From Algoriphagus lacus (GTDB lineage Bacteria > Bacteroidota > Bacteroidia > Cytophagales > Cyclobacteriaceae), in assembly GCF_003583985.1 (NCBI RefSeq), contig NZ_QXML01000005.1, positions 213,680-277,679 on the forward strand: DNA of 64,000 nucleotides, read 5' to 3'. Each line of letters starts with the position of its first letter. Position 1 is the first letter of the stretch. The translations under genes were made by a program, and so were the position numbers. The notes under the pieces are model-generated. The model was not told the DNA's origin and searched no databases. It worked only from the letters and a program-made list of their open reading frames with translations. Positions 1 through 8,356 of the stretch are shown here, one piece after another.

Positions 1-1131
1 CTTCACGGTCCGCTTTTTGACTTTACAGATGACTTGATTGAAAACGGGAAAAAAGTCGCCTCCAATAATTTCAACATGCGGGGATCCATGCTCCCACACA
101 CCACTGATTTGTGGAAAATCCCCTTTCTGCAGTCTTCCACCGCCTATTGGGGAAGTTGGGTCGGAGCCGGAGCTTGGCTGGGCAGGCACTATTGGGAGCA
201 TTACCTGTTTACCGGTGATCGGGATTTTTTGGAAAAACGGGCCTTTCCTGCCTTTGAACAATTGGTGCTATTCTATTCCGATTGGCTGATGACTGATCCA
301 CGGGATGGAACCTTGGTCTCAGCCCCATCGACTTCTCCGGAAAATCAGTTCATCAATGAAAAAGGCCAAAAAGCTGCGGCTACACTTGGCGCTGCTATGG
401 ATCAACAGTTGATTCATGACATATTCTCCATTTATCTGAAATCCTCCGAAATCCTCGGGAAACGATCTCCCCAGAGCGATAAAATTCAAGCCCAACTCGG
501 TAAACTGCGCACAGGAATCCAACTGGGTTCCGATGGCCGAATACTGGAGTGGGATCGAGAATATGAAGAGCCAGAAAAGGGCCACCGACACATGTCCCAT
601 CTCTATGCTTTTCATCCGGGAGCAGCCATCACCAAAAGTCAAACCCCGGAATATTTTCAGGCAGTCAAAAAGACCCTTGATTTCCGCTTGGCAAATGGCG
701 GAGCAGGTCCGGGTTGGTCCAGGGCCTGGCTGATCAACTTTTCAGCAAGACTTCTGGATGGAGAAATGGTGCACGAACATGTCGAAAAACTCATTACCCA
801 TAGCCTTCTTCCCAATCTGTTTGACGGACACCCCCCATTTCAGATCGATGGGAATTTTGGCTACACAGCTGGAGTAGCCGAAGCCTTGATCCAATCCCAC
901 GAAGAGGGAATCATCCGGATTTTGCCTGCTTTGCCCAAAGCCTGGGAATCTGGGAAAGTAACCGGAATCAAAGCCAGAGGAGGATTTACGCTGGATTTTA
1001 CTTGGGAAAATGGGGAAGTGAAAACGGTGAAAATCCTATCCAATTTGGGAAAGAAAACAAAGCTTTTTGCTGACGGATCAGAAATCGACCTGGAATTGAA
1101 GCCCGGGGAAAGTTTGGAAATGGAGTTCTAA
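1..1131 (+). CDS. Glycoside hydrolase family 95 (alpha-L-fucosidase type), 5'-truncated by window edge
   Basis: The frame is open from base 1, so the N-terminal half lies outside the window. The 376 residues present match the C-terminal part of the catalytic (alpha/alpha)6 barrel and the closing beta domain of GH95, the family of 1,2-alpha-L-fucosidases and alpha-L-galactosidases, whose full members are about 750-800 residues. Visible signatures are HTTDLW, APSTSPENQF, HRHMSHLYAFHPG, GPGWSRAW and IDGNFG. The Glu of SPEN and the Asp of IDGNFG are probably the catalytic acid and the residue that activates the nucleophilic water. The enzyme would release terminal fucose or galactose from plant, algal or host glycans; export cannot be judged without the N-terminus. 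The next gene starts 54 bases on and may be cotranscribed. Confidence 0.88.
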   Translation, partial: LHGPLFDFTDDLIENGKKVASNNFNMRGSMLPHTTDLWKIPFLQSSTAYWGSWVGAGAWLGRHYWEHYLFTGDRDFLEKRAFPAFEQLVLFYSDWLMTDPRDGTLVSAPSTSPENQFINEKGQKAAATLGAAMDQQLIHDIFSIYLKSSEILGKRSPQSDKIQAQLGKLRTGIQLGSDGRILEWDREYEEPEKGHRHMSHLYAFHPGAAITKSQTPEYFQAVKKTLDFRLANGGAGPGWSRAWLINFSARLLDGEMVHEHVEKLITHSLLPNLFDGHPPFQIDGNFGYTAGVAEALIQSHEEGIIRILPALPKAWESGKVTGIKARGGFTLDFTWENGEVKTVKILSNLGKKTKLFADGSEIDLELKPGESLEMEF

Positions 1132-1185
1132 CCCCAATTTTAACCTAAGATCACGAGAGCCAAAAAATTTCCCTAAATTCCGAAA

Positions 1186-2547
1186 ATGAGCAATTCATCA
1201 CCCAAAGTCCTCATTGTTGGAGGTGGTTTTTCGGGCATTGCCGCAGCCAAAAAACTTCATAAATCAGGTATTTCTTTTCAGGTTCTGGAAGCACGGGAAC
1301 GACTGGGAGGAAGGGTTTTCACCAAAACTCTGACCGAGGATCTCTATGTGGATTTTGGAGGCCAATGGATCGGTCCGACCCAGGACCGGATGTACGAGCT
1401 CTGCCGGGAATATGGAATCGAGTATTTCGAAACCTACAATCAGGGTAAAAACATCCTTGACCTTCGTGGAAAGATCAAAACTTACACTGGCGTAATTCCC
1501 AAAATAGACCTGTTTTCTTTACTCAATCTGGATTGGGTGATCCGAAAACTGGAACGACTCGCCCGTCAGATAGATTTGAATTCCCCCTGGTCGCATCCCA
1601 AAGCCGGTGAATTTGACAGCCAAACACTGGAAGATTTTCTTAGAAAAAACTCCAAAACCAATGCCTGCTACCAGGTAATTCGGGTGGGGTGTGAGACGAT
1701 TTTTGCCTGTGAACTTCATGAGCTTTCACTTCTCCATGCGCTGTTTTACATCAAATCCGGCACTTCATTGGATTGCCTGATCAATATAAAAAACGGAGCG
1801 CAACTCCACCGCATCAAAGGAGGAATGCAGACTATTGTAGACAAAATGGCGGAGGCTTTTCCGGAAAACATCCGTTTTAATTCTCCTGTCCGAAAGATCG
1901 AAAAAACCGATTCCGGTATTTTGGTGATTTCTGATTCCGGCTCATTCACCTGTGAAAAGGTGATTTTTGCTGTTCCACCTCCACTTTTGGAGGAAATTAA
2001 AATTTTCCCCGGGCTTTCGGAGGAAAAGAAAAATCTGATCAAAGATTACCCCATGGGCCGGGTTGGAAAGTGCTTTATGATTTACAAGTCTCCTTTCTGG
2101 CGGAAATCCGGTTTCAGCGGACAGGCAGTTTCGGACGGAATCACTCCCTTCCAGACACTTTTTGACTGCTCTCCCGCTAATTCAAACTATGGGATACTAA
2201 TGGGATTTACCATTGGAAACCGAGCCAAATCCTATTTTGAGCTTTCCAAAGAAGACCGCAAATCGCAAATGCAAAAGTTATTGGTTTCCTATTTTGGAAG
2301 TGAAGCTGCCAAATCCATCCGATATGAAGACTTCACCATGACCGATGAGACTTGGTCGCGAGGTTGCTATGCTGCCTTGATGCCTACAGGAGCTTGGACC
2401 AATTTTCGTGACAGCTATCGAAAATCCGCTGATCCCTTTTTCTTTGCGGGGACAGAAGCCGCTACGAGATGGCATGGATACATCGAAGGAGCAGTTTTGG
2501 CGGGTGAAGCAGCTGCAAATGAAGTACTTATTTCCCTGAAAAAATGA
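1186..2547 (+). CDS. Flavin monoamine oxidase family FAD-dependent oxidoreductase
   Basis: This 453-residue flavoenzyme has the N-terminal dinucleotide fold GGGFSG at residues 12-17, followed by the E-R-x-x-G-G-R segment (LEARERLGGRV) that binds the FAD ribose and the DFGGQWIGPTQ motif of amine oxidases. The C-terminal FAD motif appears as FFAGTEAATRWHGYIEGAVLAGE. Length and motif order fit flavin monoamine oxidases, which turn amines into imines or aldehydes plus hydrogen peroxide. No signal peptide is visible, so it is probably cytoplasmic. Its last four bases (ATGA) overlap the start of the nitrilase gene, so the two are almost certainly cotranslated. The substrate is unknown; the neighbouring amide-hydrolase and Ntn-hydrolase genes suggest an N-acylated or amide-bearing amine. 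Confidence 0.88.
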   Translation: MSNSSPKVLIVGGGFSGIAAAKKLHKSGISFQVLEARERLGGRVFTKTLTEDLYVDFGGQWIGPTQDRMYELCREYGIEYFETYNQGKNILDLRGKIKTYTGVIPKIDLFSLLNLDWVIRKLERLARQIDLNSPWSHPKAGEFDSQTLEDFLRKNSKTNACYQVIRVGCETIFACELHELSLLHALFYIKSGTSLDCLINIKNGAQLHRIKGGMQTIVDKMAEAFPENIRFNSPVRKIEKTDSGILVISDSGSFTCEKVIFAVPPPLLEEIKIFPGLSEEKKNLIKDYPMGRVGKCFMIYKSPFWRKSGFSGQAVSDGITPFQTLFDCSPANSNYGILMGFTIGNRAKSYFELSKEDRKSQMQKLLVSYFGSEAAKSIRYEDFTMTDETWSRGCYAALMPTGAWTNFRDSYRKSADPFFFAGTEAATRWHGYIEGAVLAGEAAANEVLISLKK

Positions 2548-3677
2548 TCAAGAAAATCATCAGTTTAATCATTCTCTGTGTGTTTATCTGGATGATTTGG
2601 TCTTTTTCAGGACGCAATCATCCCCTTCCTTTGGTGGACGCTCAAATCACTGAAATCCAGGAAATCAATCCTTCGGACAGTCTGGACCGATCCATAGTAG
2701 GAATCCAACCTTATATGCTGGCATCAGATTATTTTTCCCAGGCCATGTTTAAGGAAAAAATGGGCATTTATCTCAGGGAGGCAAAAAAGAGCAACCTGAT
2801 TCGAAAAAAATCCATAGTCCTTTTCCCAGAATACATTGGAACTTGGCTGGTCTTGGAAGGAGAAAAACATTCCATCGCAACCGAAGAAACCCTTCAGGAT
2901 GCCATGACTATCATGGTCGTCAGTAATCTGTTTGAATTTGTAAAATCCCTTCCGGCAGCAGCCGATGCCAAAGACAAAGCAGCGGCAGCGATTTTCAGAA
3001 TGAAAGCAAGGAAAATGGCAAAGAGTTATTTTTCCACATTCAGTGAATTGGCCATTGAATACAAGACTTACATCGCTGCGGGATCGATCATTCTTCCCGG
3101 TCCGGGCGTGGAAAATGGAAACTTGGTCTTGGACACTGATAAGCCCCTTTACAACGCCTCCTTTATCTTTGGCCCGGATGGTAAAATCGTCGGATCTCCC
3201 ATATTGAAAGCTTTTCCCATCGAATCCGAACAGCCATTTCTTGCAACGTCCGATCCGCTACAAATCCCGACTTTTGATCTTCCTATCGGTAAAACCTCCC
3301 TTTTGATCTGTGCAGACAGCTGGTATCCTGAGGCCTATCAAACTGCAAAAAATGAAAACGTTGAGATAATCCTGGTCCCCTCCTACTGCACCGGAAATGG
3401 CACCATGGAAAAGCTTTGGCAAGGATACAGTGGCTATCCTGAACCCACGGGGACCGAACTTGACGACATCAATCAAATCTCGGAGCGTCAGGCTTGGGAG
3501 AAATATGCCCTACCTGGAAAAATCAAAACTACCTCCGCACAAGTGGGTATGAATGTTTTTTTGCGTGGGGAACTGTGGGATTTGGGAACGGATGGGCAGC
3601 CTTTGGTGGTAAGTCAGGGTGAACTTTTACCGGTGAAAGCAGCGGAAAAAGCAGGAATTTGGAGTCTTAATTTCTGA
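2544..3677 (+). CDS. Membrane-anchored carbon-nitrogen hydrolase (nitrilase superfamily)
   Basis: The nitrilase superfamily triad is visible: Glu96 in LFPEY, Lys222 in PILKAFP and Cys256 in LLICADSW. Members hydrolyse amides, nitriles or carbamoyl compounds through a cysteine thioester. At 377 residues it exceeds the usual 260-300 because of an N-terminal hydrophobic segment (about residues 5-22) that looks like an uncleaved membrane anchor, and a helical insertion near 110-170. It lacks the multi-helix membrane part of apolipoprotein N-acyltransferase, so it is not Lnt. The start overlaps the amine oxidase stop by four bases and the secernin gene begins three bases after its stop, which ties the three products into one pathway. 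The exact substrate cannot be told from sequence. Confidence 0.82.
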   Translation: MIKKIISLIILCVFIWMIWSFSGRNHPLPLVDAQITEIQEINPSDSLDRSIVGIQPYMLASDYFSQAMFKEKMGIYLREAKKSNLIRKKSIVLFPEYIGTWLVLEGEKHSIATEETLQDAMTIMVVSNLFEFVKSLPAAADAKDKAAAAIFRMKARKMAKSYFSTFSELAIEYKTYIAAGSIILPGPGVENGNLVLDTDKPLYNASFIFGPDGKIVGSPILKAFPIESEQPFLATSDPLQIPTFDLPIGKTSLLICADSWYPEAYQTAKNENVEIILVPSYCTGNGTMEKLWQGYSGYPEPTGTELDDINQISERQAWEKYALPGKIKTTSAQVGMNVFLRGELWDLGTDGQPLVVSQGELLPVKAAEKAGIWSLNF

Positions 3678-3680
3678 GAA

Positions 3681-4913
3681 ATGTGTGACACGCTGGTTGC
3701 CCTGCCTCAAAGAACCCGCTCAGGTAATCTGATTTTGGGAAAAAACTCCGACCGGGAACCACTCGAGGCACAGGCAATCGTTCATTTCCCCAGAAAACTG
3801 ACTTCCCAAAAGGAAGTGCAATGCACCTACATTTCCATTCCCCAAGCTAAGGAGACGTTTGAAGTTATTCTTTCCAAGCCCTTTCAGATGTGGGGAGCCG
3901 AGATGGGTGTCAATGAATTTGGGCTGGTAATCGGAAATGAGGCCGTATTCACCAATGTGAAATTTGACAAGAAAGCAGTCGGATTGACAGGCATGGATCT
4001 CCTCAGATTGGCCTTGGAGCGGTGCAAAACGGCCAACGAGGCCTTGAAAACCTTGGTAACTTTGCTGAATGAGTACGGTCAAAATGCCTGCGGAGGATAC
4101 CAAAACCAAGACTTCTACTACCACAACAGCTTTCTGATTGCAGATCCGGATCAAGCCTACATTTTGGAAACCGCCGGGAAATCCTGGGCCTATCGGCAGG
4201 TCGAATCCCTCGGGAGCATTTCCAACGGATTGACAATCGGGGAGGATTATCAGGAAGTCCATTGGGAAAAAGAACCCCGGACAATCCAAAAACTCTTTGC
4301 GGGAAAACACCTGAATTTCAGGGAGTACTTTTCGGATCTGCTGTACACCACCGCTGGAAGATCCAAATCAAGACAAGCTTGTACCCTTGATTTTTTATCA
4401 AAACGGGAAAAGCTGAGCGTTTCTGACTTTTTTCAGGGTTTGCGTCAGCATAATCATCCGGAAGGAGAATTTGACCCCAAAAAAGCAACCACCGGCAGCA
4501 TTTGCATGCATGCCACAGGCTTTACCAACCCTTCGGATACCACCGGAAGTATGGTAGCTGAGATTCGCAAAGACAGAGCAACCACTGTTTGGTTGAGTGG
4601 TACCTCTTACCCTTGCCTTAGCCTTTATTTACCTGTTTACTTTGGAACTTCAATAGACTCCCCCGTACTTTCACCGGGTGGAAATCCGGATGAAAGCCTC
4701 TGGTGGCAGGCTAAAAAAGTCCACCAAATCATCCTGAAAAACTACTCCAAGCTCCAACCTGACTACCGAAAACGGCTTGATGAAATTCAGCAAAAGTGGC
4801 TGGAAAAAGATCGGGAGTTAATTGAGAAAAGTGCCTCCAATGAGGAATTGAGCCGATTTTCCGATTCCTGTCTGCACCAGTATCTCCAATTTCTCAGAGA
4901 AATTCAGGGTTAA
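3681..4913 (+). CDS. Secernin-like peptidase C69 family protein (Ntn hydrolase fold)
   Basis: The protein begins MCDTLVALPQRT, the hallmark start of secernins: removal of Met1 exposes Cys2 as the N-terminal nucleophile. It continues with GKNSDREP and a QMWGAEMGVNEFGLVIGNEA block, both typical of the C69/secernin branch of N-terminal nucleophile hydrolases. Length (410 residues) matches the family. Members include dipeptidases; secernins themselves have no firmly assigned substrate. There is no signal peptide, so it is likely cytosolic. It is the third gene of a compact operon behind an amine oxidase and a nitrilase with a three-base gap, which makes a joint role in breaking down a peptide-like or amide compound plausible, but that is inference. 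Confidence 0.87.
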   Translation: MCDTLVALPQRTRSGNLILGKNSDREPLEAQAIVHFPRKLTSQKEVQCTYISIPQAKETFEVILSKPFQMWGAEMGVNEFGLVIGNEAVFTNVKFDKKAVGLTGMDLLRLALERCKTANEALKTLVTLLNEYGQNACGGYQNQDFYYHNSFLIADPDQAYILETAGKSWAYRQVESLGSISNGLTIGEDYQEVHWEKEPRTIQKLFAGKHLNFREYFSDLLYTTAGRSKSRQACTLDFLSKREKLSVSDFFQGLRQHNHPEGEFDPKKATTGSICMHATGFTNPSDTTGSMVAEIRKDRATTVWLSGTSYPCLSLYLPVYFGTSIDSPVLSPGGNPDESLWWQAKKVHQIILKNYSKLQPDYRKRLDEIQQKWLEKDRELIEKSASNEELSRFSDSCLHQYLQFLREIQG

Positions 4914-5041
4914 AAACATCAGGTTTTCCCTGACAAAAGTCACCTGAGAACAAAGCTTATAACAGCCTATGAAAATGGATTAACAACGCCTGCTTGGGTA
5001 ATTTTGGCTGTTTATTTGAATTCATTACCAGCACTCAATCA

Positions 5042-6835
5042 ATGCATCAATCTTCCGGACTTCATTCCTTCCACATCCCGGTCATGGGATTGGGATATAC
5101 TGTAGAAACTCCTCTCAAAGTAGCCAAATTTGGAATTTCCAGCGTGGTCTCCATCATGGATGACTTTCTGCTGGAGGACATGCGGAAAATCCATTCCCAA
5201 AAATTGAATCTTCCTTTCGAACCCATTTCCGAGGAGGAGGAAGACTATCGGGCCAAGCGAATTCAAGCCTATCTGGACTTTTTGCATTCGGCCATTCATC
5301 AACAAATCGAACAACTGAAATCTGAAAATTGGGAGGAAGAAGGATCGATGAATCAGTTGGTTTCTTTGCTGCCAGAAAACAGTCTGCTCGCTCAACTTTT
5401 CCACGAATTCATGATCGCTGATGAATCGGAAAAGCATAGCTTGAAAGCTAAAATCCTAAAGTTGTTGAAGCCTGGATCAGTTGATGTCAACATCATGACC
5501 AAAGTCGATAAACTTAATTATGACAAAGAAGGCAAGGAACTTCCCCGAGAATATTCCGATGCACTTTCAGCTTTGAGAGCTTTTGCAAAAAGTAAACTTC
5601 ATGCTTCCGTGGTCTTTTCAGCAGGCATGAACCCTGCCCTTTACAGTTATGCGGAGCAGTTTGAAGGATTTTTCCCAGACAAAACCGGAAACATCCAAAA
5701 GAGAATCATTTTGAAAGTGAGCGATTACCGTTCAGCTCTGATTCAAGGAAAATTCCTGGCAAAAAAAGGGCTATTTGTATCCGAGTTTCGAATAGAATCC
5801 GGCCTCAATTGCGGAGGGCATGCCTTTGCCACGGACGGATTCTTAGCGGGTCCTATTCTGGAGGAGTTTAAAACCAACCGGGCAGAACTCATTTCTACTA
5901 TCCGTCAGTCTTGCAACCAAGCCTTGTGCGAAAAAGGACTTCCGCTTTTACCTGAAAGTGAAACCATCAAAATCACCTACCAAGGTGGAATAGGTACGGC
6001 TCATGAGGACAGTTTCCTGCGAAATCATTACCAATTGGACGGTACGGGTTGGGGAAGTCCATTCCTGCTGGTACCGGAAGCTACATCCGTGGACGAAGAC
6101 ACCTTGCAGCGCATCATCGAAGCAAAAAAGTCGGATTTCTTCCTAAGTCATGCCTCTCCTTTGGGTGTGCCGTTCAACAACCTGAGAACGAGCAGCGGTG
6201 AAAAACAGCGTTTGGAGCGGATCGAAAAAGGACGGCCGGGAAGTCCCTGCTACAAGAAGTTTTTGACCTTCAGCACGGAGTTTTCAGAAAAACCCATCTG
6301 CACCGCCTCACGGCAATACCAAAATCTGAAGAGCAAGTTTTTCAGCGAAGGAAAAGTGACACATCAGGAACTCACAGATACGCTGGAAAAAGACTGCCTT
6401 TGCGAGGGATTGAGTGCCCCTGCAATCTTAGCCCAGGGAGAAACCCCACGAAGAAACCTCAAAGCCGTGACCATCTGTCCCGGACCTAATCTCGCTTATT
6501 TCAAGGGAGTTTTCAGCCTGAAGGAAATGGTGGATCATATCTATGGAAAAATCAACCTTCGACTGGATTCCGAGAGGCCTCATGTTTTTGTGAAAGAAGC
6601 GCAACTCTATGTGGATTACCTGAAAAATGAATTCCAAAAATTGATTCCGGAGGCCTCGGCCAAGCAGGGAGCCTATCTGGAAAAGTTCAGAAAAAACCTC
6701 AACCTCGGACTGACCTATTATCAGGATTTGATCAATTCGATCCAGATGGATTCGGAGGAAATCCTCGAAAAAATGAAAAGCCAGCTTCAGGAGCTAAAAG
6801 CAGAAATTGAGCAATTGAGACCTGTTTTAAGCTAA
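5042..6835 (+). CDS. Conserved protein of unknown function, possible flavin/TIM-barrel-like N-terminal part
   Basis: I do not recognise a named family. The ATG at 5042 is preferred over an in-frame TTG at 4994 because the conserved-looking sequence begins just after it, giving 597 residues. The N-terminus (HIPVMGLGYTVETPLKVAKF, then GISSVVSI) looks like the first strand and helix of an (alpha/beta)8 barrel. Further on, GLNCGGHAFATDG resembles the AGGH-type phosphate loop of nitronate-monooxygenase-like flavoproteins, and YQGGIGTAHED, DGTGWGSPFLLVPE and SHASPLGVPFNNLR look like active-site segments. The last 60 residues form a charged helix, probably a coiled coil. No signal peptide. It lies 128 bases after the secernin gene and ends before a shared terminator. 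An oxidoreductase role is only a guess. Confidence 0.7.
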   Translation: MHQSSGLHSFHIPVMGLGYTVETPLKVAKFGISSVVSIMDDFLLEDMRKIHSQKLNLPFEPISEEEEDYRAKRIQAYLDFLHSAIHQQIEQLKSENWEEEGSMNQLVSLLPENSLLAQLFHEFMIADESEKHSLKAKILKLLKPGSVDVNIMTKVDKLNYDKEGKELPREYSDALSALRAFAKSKLHASVVFSAGMNPALYSYAEQFEGFFPDKTGNIQKRIILKVSDYRSALIQGKFLAKKGLFVSEFRIESGLNCGGHAFATDGFLAGPILEEFKTNRAELISTIRQSCNQALCEKGLPLLPESETIKITYQGGIGTAHEDSFLRNHYQLDGTGWGSPFLLVPEATSVDEDTLQRIIEAKKSDFFLSHASPLGVPFNNLRTSSGEKQRLERIEKGRPGSPCYKKFLTFSTEFSEKPICTASRQYQNLKSKFFSEGKVTHQELTDTLEKDCLCEGLSAPAILAQGETPRRNLKAVTICPGPNLAYFKGVFSLKEMVDHIYGKINLRLDSERPHVFVKEAQLYVDYLKNEFQKLIPEASAKQGAYLEKFRKNLNLGLTYYQDLINSIQMDSEEILEKMKSQLQELKAEIEQLRPVLS

Positions 6836-6855
6836 AATTCAAAATATTTTCAAGT

Positions 6856-6885
6856 GAAAAAGGCAGCCTGTTAGCTGCCTTTTTG
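6856..6885. terminator. Bidirectional intrinsic terminator between convergent genes
   Basis: A perfect seven-base stem, AGGCAGC (6861-6867) with GCTGCCT (6874-6880), is flanked by an A-run on the left and a T-run on the right. It can therefore end transcription of the plus-strand gene ending at 6835 and the minus-strand molybdenum cofactor operon ending at 6941. Confidence 0.85.
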
Positions 6886-6940
6886 ATGTTGAACCCAATC
6901 CCAAGTCAAGTTTCCTGGCACTCGGAACATTGTCCAGTCC

Positions 6941-7846
6941 TCAATGCCTCTCCCCTGACAATACTTTGAACACATGCAAAACTGCGGGAAAAATCGCATC
7001 CATGGATTCGCTTGCACCTGCCGTTGATCCCGGAAGGCCCAAAACGAGCATTTTACCCATGGTTCCGGCAATGGATCGGGAAAGCATAGCAGTAGGAACC
7101 CGCTGCTGTCCATAGCTACGAATCGCTTCTTCAATTCCGGGAATTCTTCGGTCCAAAAGCGGTTCGAGGGATTCAGGCGTGATGTCCCTTCGGGATAATC
7201 CAGTGCCCCCGGTGTAAATCAACAAATCAATTCCTTGTGCCAGTGCATCGTTGGCGGCATTTTGGATTTGGTCACTGTCGTCAGGAATGACCCTGTATTC
7301 CTGCACCTGTACTTGCAGATTTTCCAGCTTTTCGATAATGATTTTCCCGGACTTGTCCTCTCCTATTCCCTGGGAAATGGTATCTGAACACACCAAAACC
7401 GATGCTTTCAACTGACTGAAATCCGACTGCTGATCTGATTTACCTCCTTTTTTCTCCTGCAATTTTATCTGTTCGATGCTGATTCCTTTGTCGATCGGTT
7501 TGAGCATGTCGTACATCGTGAGGGCGACCACCGAGGCGGCATGCATAGCTTCCACTTCCACCCCGGTTTTATATATGGTGTGGATTTCCACCAGCACCTT
7601 GATTTCCATCACACCAATTTCATAGCTGATGGAAGTGAATTCAATAGGCAGCGGATGGCAATCCGGGATCATGTCGGCTGTCCGCTTGGCGGCAAAAAGC
7701 CCGGCGGTCTTAGCCATTTCCAGCACGTCGCCTTTGGGAACTGCCCGATCCTTCACGGCAAGGATCGTTTCCGGTTTACTCACTTTGACAATCGCCTGAG
7801 CAATAGCTTTTCGAAGGGTCGGACTTTTATGGGTGATGTTGATCAT
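6941..7846 (-). CDS. moaCB: Bifunctional molybdenum cofactor biosynthesis protein MoaC/MoaB (MoaC-MogA-like fusion)
   Basis: The first half (about residues 1-155) is MoaC, cyclic pyranopterin monophosphate synthase, with [20 protein letters not shown] and [14 protein letters not shown]. The second half (about 165-302) is a MoaB/MogA-type domain that adenylylates molybdopterin, with YTGGTG and [14 protein letters not shown]. Such fusions are known. The ATG at 7846 (MINITHKSP) is chosen; the frame stays open further upstream but that part is encoded by a dispersed repeat rather than by MoaC sequence. It is the last gene of the minus-strand Moco operon, 56 bases after moaE, and ends about 55 bases before a bidirectional terminator. 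Confidence 0.93.
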   Translation of the reverse strand: MINITHKSPTLRKAIAQAIVKVSKPETILAVKDRAVPKGDVLEMAKTAGLFAAKRTADMIPDCHPLPIEFTSISYEIGVMEIKVLVEIHTIYKTGVEVEAMHAASVVALTMYDMLKPIDKGISIEQIKLQEKKGGKSDQQSDFSQLKASVLVCSDTISQGIGEDKSGKIIIEKLENLQVQVQEYRVIPDDSDQIQNAANDALAQGIDLLIYTGGTGLSRRDITPESLEPLLDRRIPGIEEAIRSYGQQRVPTAMLSRSIAGTMGKMLVLGLPGSTAGASESMDAIFPAVLHVFKVLSGERH

Positions 7847-7862
7847 TGTTTTGTTTTTTTTA

Positions 7863-7905
7863 GTCAACAGTCCATTGAGGACAGTCGACCGTGGTCTGTG
7901 GACTA
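7863..7905. repeat. Dispersed GTGGACTGT-type intergenic repeat, copy 1
   Basis: The short gap between moaE and moaCB is filled by alternating GTCAACAGTCC, GACAGTCGACC and GTGGTCTGTGGACT units, which are partly self-complementary. A related copy lies at 56537-56599, sharing GTCAAC-GTC and GTCTGTGGACT. The element sits inside an operon and does not carry a reading frame of its own. Confidence 0.6.
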
Positions 7906-8349
7906 CACATTCACTTTCCAGACATGGTTGTCCGTATCCAAAATTTCCTTTCCCCAAATTGGAAGTTCAGCTTTGATTCGTTCCACCAGTTCGTCACAAG
8001 CTTGCATGGCTGCTTTGCGGTGTTTGGATGAGGTAAATACAAACAGGCAAATCTCTCCAACTTTGACTTCACCCAAACTGTGGTAAATGTGCATGCAGGT
8101 CAGGGGATACTTTTCAAATATGGCTTCACGGATTTCAAAAGCCTTTTCCAAGGCCATTTCCTCGTAGGCTGTATAGTCGATAGCAATAACTTTTCCTTCT
8201 GGTTTTTCATCGGCACGGATTTGTCCCAAAAAAATGGAGTGTCCACCTATATCGGTTTTGCTTTGGTGAGCAGCGATGGAATGGGCTATTTTCTCAGGAG
8301 ATATTGCTCCCTGCACAAAGATATTTTTGGGTTTGCGCTCTTTTTCCAT
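7903..8349 (-). CDS. moaE: Molybdopterin synthase catalytic subunit MoaE
   Basis: MoaE carries out sulfur transfer to cyclic pyranopterin monophosphate, using the thiocarboxylated C-terminus of MoaD. The 148-residue protein shows HSIFLGQIRAD, the YEEMALEKAFEIREA helix, HSLGEVKVGEICLFV, the SKHRKAAMQACDELVERIKAELPIWGKE block with the active-site lysine region, and a C-terminal W-K-V. Two starts are possible: a TTG at 8355 and an ATG two codons later at 8349, which is preferred. It follows the moeB/thiF-like gene by seven bases and precedes moaCB in the same operon. Confidence 0.94.
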   Translation of the reverse strand: MEKERKPKNIFVQGAISPEKIAHSIAAHQSKTDIGGHSIFLGQIRADEKPEGKVIAIDYTAYEEMALEKAFEIREAIFEKYPLTCMHIYHSLGEVKVGEICLFVFTSSKHRKAAMQACDELVERIKAELPIWGKEILDTDNHVWKVNV

Positions 8350-8356
8350 GGTCAAA

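Noticed and set aside
4994-5041. TTG start extending the 5042 gene by 16 codons
   Set aside because: The extra residues are not similar in character to the following ordered domain, and an ATG at 5042 opens directly into it.
7847-7957. Upstream extension of moaCB by 37 codons
   Set aside because: The added sequence is encoded by the dispersed GTGGACTGT repeat and overlaps the end of moaE; MoaC proper begins at 7846.
7541-8086. Plus-strand open frame opposite moaE/moaCB
   Set aside because: Rich in His/Phe as expected from antisense of a coding region; no family match.
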